Source: Nitrospirota bacterium
Lineage (GTDB): Bacteria; Nitrospirota; Thermodesulfovibrionia; Thermodesulfovibrionales; JdFR-88
Assembly (NCBI GenBank): GCA_021819985.1
Contig: JAKAEG010000122.1
Location: 1 to 8,760, forward strand
DNA length: 8,760 nt
Reading direction: 5' to 3'
The notes beneath the pieces were generated by a model. It was not told the DNA's origin. It ran no database searches and was given only the letters and a program-made list of their open reading frames with translations. Shown piece after piece: positions 4,875 through 8,760 of the stretch; positions within the stretch are counted from its first letter, which is position 1, and each line of letters opens with the position of its first letter. Made by a program: the position numbers and the translations under genes.

Positions 4875-5264
4875 ATGGGGAAATTGAAAGCACTCAAAGG
4901 TGAGAGATCGGTGGGGGAACTTATCAGGCATCTGAGAAAATCCTCCGGTCTTTCTCAGATGCAGCTTGCGGAGAAAATCGGGATCTCATATCAGCAGGTT
5001 CAGAAATACGAAAAAGGAACAAACAGGCTTAGTGTTTCGAGGCTGAAACAGATATCGGGGGCCCTGGGAGTGCCTGTAAGCCTTTTCCTGGATGAAGACT
5101 CGCTCCTGCCCGGGGAGCAAAAAGGCGCGGGCCTGTCCGGCCTTTTGAGCGACGAGGCCAGGCTCCTCATGCTTTTCAGGAGGATTCCCAGCAGGAAGCT
5201 GAAGCATGGGTTTATAGAGATGCTTGAGGACGTTGTAGTCATGTCGGATGGCAAGAAAAACTGA
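4875..5264 (+). CDS. XRE-family regulator paired with receiver
   Basis: The product has 129 residues from ATG 4875 (MGKLKALKGERSVGELI). The helix-turn-helix spans about residues 13-70: GELIRHLRKSSGLSQMQLAE, ISYQQVQKYEKGTNRLSVSRL, then ISGALGVPVSLFLDE. The C-terminal part (LLSDEARLLMLFRRIPSRKLKHG) resembles the helical tails of SinR-like or phage-type XRE regulators. There is no strong SD at 4875. An upstream in-frame ATG at 4824 would overlap the receiver gene by 44 bp, so the start is not certain. Following the receiver by 7 bp, it is the natural DNA-binding output for a phosphorylated partner, although this is inferred. The exported-protein gene overlaps its last 17 bp. Confidence 0.85.
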   Translation: MGKLKALKGERSVGELIRHLRKSSGLSQMQLAEKIGISYQQVQKYEKGTNRLSVSRLKQISGALGVPVSLFLDEDSLLPGEQKGAGLSGLLSDEARLLMLFRRIPSRKLKHGFIEMLEDVVVMSDGKKN

Positions 5265-5616
5265 CATGTCGATTACTCGCGCCAGATCCATTCTTTCGAT
5301 TGCCTTGATTCTATTTATCCTGGGCGCGGCGGTGGTGGCGGGAGCGGCCAATTCTTTACAAGAGAAGACCAAGGCCGCGAATCACCAGGACCAAGCCGAT
5401 GAGGCACTGTTGTCCAATGTAAGGCAATATTGCGCCTCCACACTTGGCTCGGGTTACTCCCTACAGGTACAAAAGACTTACAATGGCGGCTATCTTTTCA
5501 TCTGCGCTCAAAAAAATGTGGATGAAAATAGAGGAGAAGTGCCAGCGGCTTATTCGGAAGGATTGCCTTCGCATTGTGGTATACTCCGGAACAGTGGGGA
5601 AAAGAGAGGCATATGA
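5248..5616 (+). CDS. Short exported or membrane-anchored protein, unknown
   Basis: The frame encodes 122 residues. A basic N-terminus precedes a hydrophobic segment at about 14-34 (ILSIALILFILGAAVVAGAA), which is a signal peptide or anchor. An AxA-like site near 31-34 could be cleaved. The mature part contains a likely beta hairpin (SGYSLQVQKTYNGGYLFICA) with Cys62 and Cys86. The stretch after about residue 90 is shared in another frame with the glycosylase gene and may not be authentic, so the gene could have been truncated by that insertion. ATG 5248 lies inside the XRE gene, and ATG 5266 right after the XRE stop is an alternative; neither has a clear SD. No family is recognised. Its coupling to a regulator suggests a signal, sensor or accessory role. 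Confidence 0.6.
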   Translation: MARKTDMSITRARSILSIALILFILGAAVVAGAANSLQEKTKAANHQDQADEALLSNVRQYCASTLGSGYSLQVQKTYNGGYLFICAQKNVDENRGEVPAAYSEGLPSHCGILRNSGEKRGI

Positions 5617-6298
5617 AGAATTAGTCAAGAAGCGGAAAAGTTGTCGGCTTTGTTGCGGCCTATCTAATCCTTCCTACGTATCTGACGGTAAATACGATTC
5701 AAATGAAATCGGACCTTGGTCTCTTTGGCAATCTAATTTAAATGCTGAGTTATTGATTGTCGGTCAGGATTGGGGTGATATATCGTATTTTCAAAAATGG
5801 GAAGGAAGGGATCAACCAGCCAAAAATCCGACAAATGAAAATCTGCAAGACCTTCTTGCGCATATTGACATTCAAATAGGGAAGCCGCGCGAGATTCAGG
5901 GCCAAGTTATTTTTTTTACAAATCTTATTTTATGTTTTAAGCAAGGCGGGCTCCAATCACCCGTCAAAAATGATTGGTTAATAAACTGCACGCGTGAATT
6001 CTTCAGGCCCCTAATTGAAATCATAAATCCCCGGGTAATTCTTGCTTTGGGCAAGAGAGTAAGCGAATCAATACTTGACCGATATAAGATTCCTTATTCA
6101 AAGAACAAAAAGCTTTATGATATTATGCAACGGTCACCATATGAGTTGACCAGTTCAACAGTACTCTTCCCTCTTTATCATTGTGGTGCCGGAAGTATAA
6201 ATAGAAACCGTCCAATGATTGAGCAAAAAAAAGATTGGACCCAGGTTTCAGAGTGGATGAGAAGAAGGTCTGAAGTACGGATGGAAAAAATGACATAA
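5594..6298 (+). CDS. Uracil-DNA-glycosylase superfamily protein
   Basis: From GTG 5594 the product has 234 residues. It matches the uracil-DNA glycosylase superfamily, which removes uracil or other damaged bases from DNA. Signatures are CRLC near residues 17-20 (like iron-sulfur ligand cysteines of family 4 enzymes), the core DSNEIGPWSLWQ followed by LLIVGQDWGD at about 54-62, a PTNENL motif, and the C-terminal LYHCGAGSINRNRP. The active-site loop GQDWGD and this last motif indicate an intact enzyme. The start is uncertain: the frame is open back to 5444 (ATG 5516 and GTG 5576 also possible) with no good SD. It is AT-rich against both flanks, which suggests separate acquisition. It is convergent with the HD gene, 27 bp away. 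Such glycosylases occur in phage and defence contexts, so repair, restriction-like or defence roles are open. Confidence 0.8.
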   Translation: MGKREAYEELVKKRKSCRLCCGLSNPSYVSDGKYDSNEIGPWSLWQSNLNAELLIVGQDWGDISYFQKWEGRDQPAKNPTNENLQDLLAHIDIQIGKPREIQGQVIFFTNLILCFKQGGLQSPVKNDWLINCTREFFRPLIEIINPRVILALGKRVSESILDRYKIPYSKNKKLYDIMQRSPYELTSSTVLFPLYHCGAGSINRNRPMIEQKKDWTQVSEWMRRRSEVRMEKMT

Positions 6299-6325
6299 AG
6301 ATAAATAGCTTAATGATTAGGACTT

Positions 6326-7687
6326 CTATATCTTCGGCCTCACCTCCTCAATCTCCATTATCCTCCCTTTCTTCTTCTCCTCAAAATAAGACACCGTCTC
6401 CCCGAAGGCCTCGGCATTGAAGGGCGTGTAGAAAGAGGAGAGTTCCTTGCCGCCCTGCATCCGGACGATGAATGGTCCGCCGAAATAGCCGTCCTTTATG
6501 AGCCCGCGCGCCATGGCGTCCTTCTCCCTCCGCAGATTGCAGACGATCGAGTAGAGGATATTCCTCTTCAGCTCTCTATCTGAATCCATGAGTGCGATAT
6601 CGGGATTGCTCCTGCCCAACTTTTTGGCCGCCTCCTCAAGCACCCCTGCCTGGAAATACACATACCCGTTGGGCATCGAGAAGGCACCCCAGCGGGGGCC
6701 GTCCATGCGGTTGATATAGGGTTTTAGCTCTGCCAGGAACCTTTCGGCATCGAACCAGGGCAGGGGCACCTCCTTCATGTTAGGCCTCTCTCTTTCTCCC
6801 TGCTCATGGCTGATAAAGATGCTGTCCTTTCCGGCTTTATGCCGGCCGGGCCCCGTTAGCGGGGCAGGCTGAATGGGCTCTTCAGGTTCAGCCCCAGATT
6901 TTATCTCTTCCAGGTGCGACTGGACGTTCCTGGCCATCTCTATGCGTCTTACGGCCTGGTCCGCCTCCTTCAGCTTTTCTCCCAAAAGCCCTTTCGGGAT
7001 CCTGTGGTGGTCGGAAATAGCCTTATTGACCTCTACCCTATAGGGAAGCTCCATGTAACCCTTCAGACCGTCAAGGATTGTTATGCTTATAAGGGGATGG
7101 TCTCCCATGGAGTAAAAGGTCTTCCTGTATGAGGGGAGTTTTCCCAAATCATGCCCCAGGGAGGCTATCAGAATCTTGGGAAGCATCGCGGCGGAGCCAT
7201 TGAAGGCCTTTATCATCTCTTCCGCTACGTTCAGCGTGTGCCGGTAGAGTTTTACTTCTGTCAGGACGTCATATACGTTTTTTTCCATGAGGCGCTCGGC
7301 CTCTCCTTTCCAGTTCATAACGGACGGGCAGTCCCCTTCCCGGTCGAGAAGCCCGAGGATTTCCCTGACAACACCTCCGGCAGGCGTGGCGGCAAATGTT
7401 CTCTCCTTCACATACTGGTCATAAAAATCCTGTATCTCCGGATGCTGGAAAGCCGGGTCTTCGGCCACCGGCGATGGGGAGAACCCAGCCTGGCTTCTCC
7501 AGAGGCCCGCGAGCTGCTCCAGGGATATCTCGGTGTTTTTATATCGCGACCAGATGGTGGACAGTGCCTCCAGGGCGATCTCCTTCTTGCTGCCGTCTGC
7601 TTGCTCGGGCCCGGCGGGCGAAAAGAGCGTCTTCCAAAGGCCGTAAATGGCTGCCAGGATGCCAGCGATTAATGCTATCTCAAGCAT
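6326..7687 (-). CDS. Membrane-anchored HD-domain protein, MobH/TraI_2-like
   Basis: The product has 453 residues from ATG 7687. A strong SD (AGGAAGGGG) lies just upstream, and its start overlaps the stop of the coupling-protein gene by 8 bp (ATGCTTGA). An N-terminal transmembrane helix (about 2-20, LEIALIAGILAAIYGLW) precedes the domain. The HD residues are complete: H150 (YRHTLNVAEEM), H179-D180 (LGHDLGK), H197 (GDHPL) and D226-H227-H228 (ISDHH). The C-terminal part (FLAELKPYINRM, then NGYVYFQAGVLEEAAKKL) resembles the TraI_2 C-terminal domain of MobH relaxases. The usual MobH triple-His motif is not seen and the protein is shorter than classical TraI. It may be a divergent relaxase or a metal-dependent phosphohydrolase acting in transfer. 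Confidence 0.75.
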   Translation of the reverse strand: MLEIALIAGILAAIYGLWKTLFSPAGPEQADGSKKEIALEALSTIWSRYKNTEISLEQLAGLWRSQAGFSPSPVAEDPAFQHPEIQDFYDQYVKERTFAATPAGGVVREILGLLDREGDCPSVMNWKGEAERLMEKNVYDVLTEVKLYRHTLNVAEEMIKAFNGSAAMLPKILIASLGHDLGKLPSYRKTFYSMGDHPLISITILDGLKGYMELPYRVEVNKAISDHHRIPKGLLGEKLKEADQAVRRIEMARNVQSHLEEIKSGAEPEEPIQPAPLTGPGRHKAGKDSIFISHEQGERERPNMKEVPLPWFDAERFLAELKPYINRMDGPRWGAFSMPNGYVYFQAGVLEEAAKKLGRSNPDIALMDSDRELKRNILYSIVCNLRREKDAMARGLIKDGYFGGPFIVRMQGGKELSSFYTPFNAEAFGETVSYFEEKKKGRIMEIEEVRPKI

Positions 7688-8760
7688 TTGCCCCTTCCTC
7701 GACACTTACGTTTGGAAGCTGAATGTGCACATAGAGGTCCGAGACGTCTGCCGTCTTTCCGACGAAGGCGCCGGAGTAGCCCATCATGTAAAATTTCCTT
7801 GCAGGCAGGTTGAGCACGTCCTGCGGCTTGATCACCGGCTCTTCCACCTGTCTTACCGTCATGCCGCCCCCGACGGAGAGGATGGGCGCGTACTTCGACT
7901 TCTCCCCAAAGTGGTCCGCCACGTACTTCGCTGTCGCCGCATCCGGGACCCTCATGAAAAGCTTCGTGTTCGTGTTGTCCAGGATCACATTGCCGTAATC
8001 AACGCCCAGGGCGGCGTGAAGCTGACTCACCGACTGGCAAAACCCGTGGACCCACACGCCCGCCCCGCCCGCCTTGGCGAAGAGGTCGTCTATGCCGTAG
8101 TAAAAGACGTTCTGGGCCTCATCGATATAAAGGCAAAGCGGCGGGGTTACCTTTCTGCCGGAGGCGAATACCCGCCCCACAAAGCTCTGTATCATCGAGA
8201 TGACCACCTTGCCCACGGTAAAGGCGGCCTTCCTGGTGATAAGGGAGCCAAGCTGGACGATCATGATCACCCGTTTGCCTTCTTCGAGCCTCTTTAAAAA
8301 CCGGTTTTCATCAGCCTTGCCTATGATCTTCCCGATATTCCCGGATGTAAGCTCCATGAGGGCCACGCGAAGGGAAGAGGACACCTTGCCGTAATAATCC
8401 GGCGGGGAATCGAGAATCTTTTGCATATCGGATGAAAGCTGCCTGGCCTCATCTGAATCTATGGAGTCGACCTCGGCCTTGAGCTTTTCGAGTTCCGTGC
8501 GGGATATCCGGTTTTTAACGTCGTTTAGATTGAACAGCGGCGGTTTCCCCTCGTTTTTGGCAAGCAGGACAAGCGCCTGGACCACTATGAGGCTTATCTC
8601 GTAGGCGACGTTGTAGAAAAACTTCTCCTTGCCAACTTCCACTCCGGAGACTATATGCCCCACAAGCTCCTCGGGCATGAAATAGTAGCCCAGCGGGTCT
8701 ATGATGGCGCTGTAGGCCGGGAATATCGGCGTGACCAGCATAAGCTCATCCTGCCTGCCT
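7680..8760 (-). CDS. traD: TraD/TraG-family conjugative coupling ATPase, C-terminal part
   Basis: The frame is open through the right edge, so the N-terminus with Walker A lies outside; 359 residues are visible. A Walker B-type motif (PLCLYIDEAQNVF, DEA) and the downstream glutamine motif (GVWVHGFCQSVSQLHAALG) are typical of the type IV coupling ATPases that pump relaxase-bound DNA into the mating channel. The segment ASGRKVTPP before Walker B and NVILDNTNTKLFMRV after it also fit. ATG 8741 is internal (the frame continues upstream through Arg-Gln-Asp-Glu-Leu codons) and is not the true start. The 8-bp overlap with the HD gene indicates one operon. The C-terminus (VSVEEGANA) has no extra domain. 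Confidence 0.85.
   Translation of the reverse strand, partial: GRQDELMLVTPIFPAYSAIIDPLGYYFMPEELVGHIVSGVEVGKEKFFYNVAYEISLIVVQALVLLAKNEGKPPLFNLNDVKNRISRTELEKLKAEVDSIDSDEARQLSSDMQKILDSPPDYYGKVSSSLRVALMELTSGNIGKIIGKADENRFLKRLEEGKRVIMIVQLGSLITRKAAFTVGKVVISMIQSFVGRVFASGRKVTPPLCLYIDEAQNVFYYGIDDLFAKAGGAGVWVHGFCQSVSQLHAALGVDYGNVILDNTNTKLFMRVPDAATAKYVADHFGEKSKYAPILSVGGGMTVRQVEEPVIKPQDVLNLPARKFYMMGYSGAFVGKTADVSDLYVHIQLPNVSVEEGANA

Noticed and set aside
7151..8297. Long plus-strand open frames across the HD and coupling-protein genes
   Set aside because: They are antisense to two well-supported minus-strand genes, with no SD and no recognisable domains.

Overview
The window looks like part of an integrative conjugative element or conjugative plasmid from a Gram-negative-type bacterium. 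The Shine-Dalgarno (SD) sites are strong AAGGAGG types. The conserved genes are fairly GC-rich and are interrupted by AT-rich insertions. I cannot place the host firmly; a deltaproteobacterial or Nitrospirota-like host would fit, but this is a weak inference.

The backbone is on the minus strand. From right to left it holds the C-terminal part of a TraD/TraG-family coupling ATPase (7680-8760, open at the window edge). An HD-domain protein with a membrane anchor and a MobH/TraI_2-like look follows (6326-7687), overlapping it by 8 bp. After a cargo block come three tightly spaced genes: a small two-helix membrane protein (2617-2859), a four-helix membrane protein with a TTG start (1907-2602) and a charged soluble protein (1501-1899). 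After a second cargo block come a 38-residue peptide gene (450-566) and an unidentified protein open at the left edge (1-328).

Cargo block A (2884-6325) carries several accessory units. The first is a HigB/Gp49-type toxin with an overlapping antitoxin (3057-3705), under a near-consensus sigma70 promoter so close that the mRNA may be almost leaderless. Next are a 56-residue basic protein (3781-3951) and a convergent XRE regulator (3957-4286). Then comes a compact plus-strand unit: a stand-alone response-regulator receiver (4463-4867), a second XRE regulator 7 bp later (4875-5264), and a short exported or anchored protein overlapping its end (5248-5616). Last is an AT-rich uracil-DNA-glycosylase-superfamily gene (about 5594-6298), which starts inside the end of the exported-protein frame.

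Cargo block B (567-1500) carries one AT-rich plus-strand gene for a two-helix, coiled-coil membrane protein (777-1247). It is flanked by structured non-coding DNA. A perfect 8-bp hairpin covers its SD and shares an arm with a competing hairpin. Another three-arm alternative hairpin lies at 628-666. A cluster of perfect palindromes lies at 1348-1459, and two identical 13-bp palindromes spaced 41 bp apart lie at 368-421.

The most unusual parts are the hairpin-controlled membrane-protein cargo gene, the receiver/XRE/exported-protein cassette inside a conjugation locus, and the divergent membrane-anchored HD protein coupled to the transfer ATPase. No rRNA, tRNA, CRISPR array or intact insertion sequence was seen.
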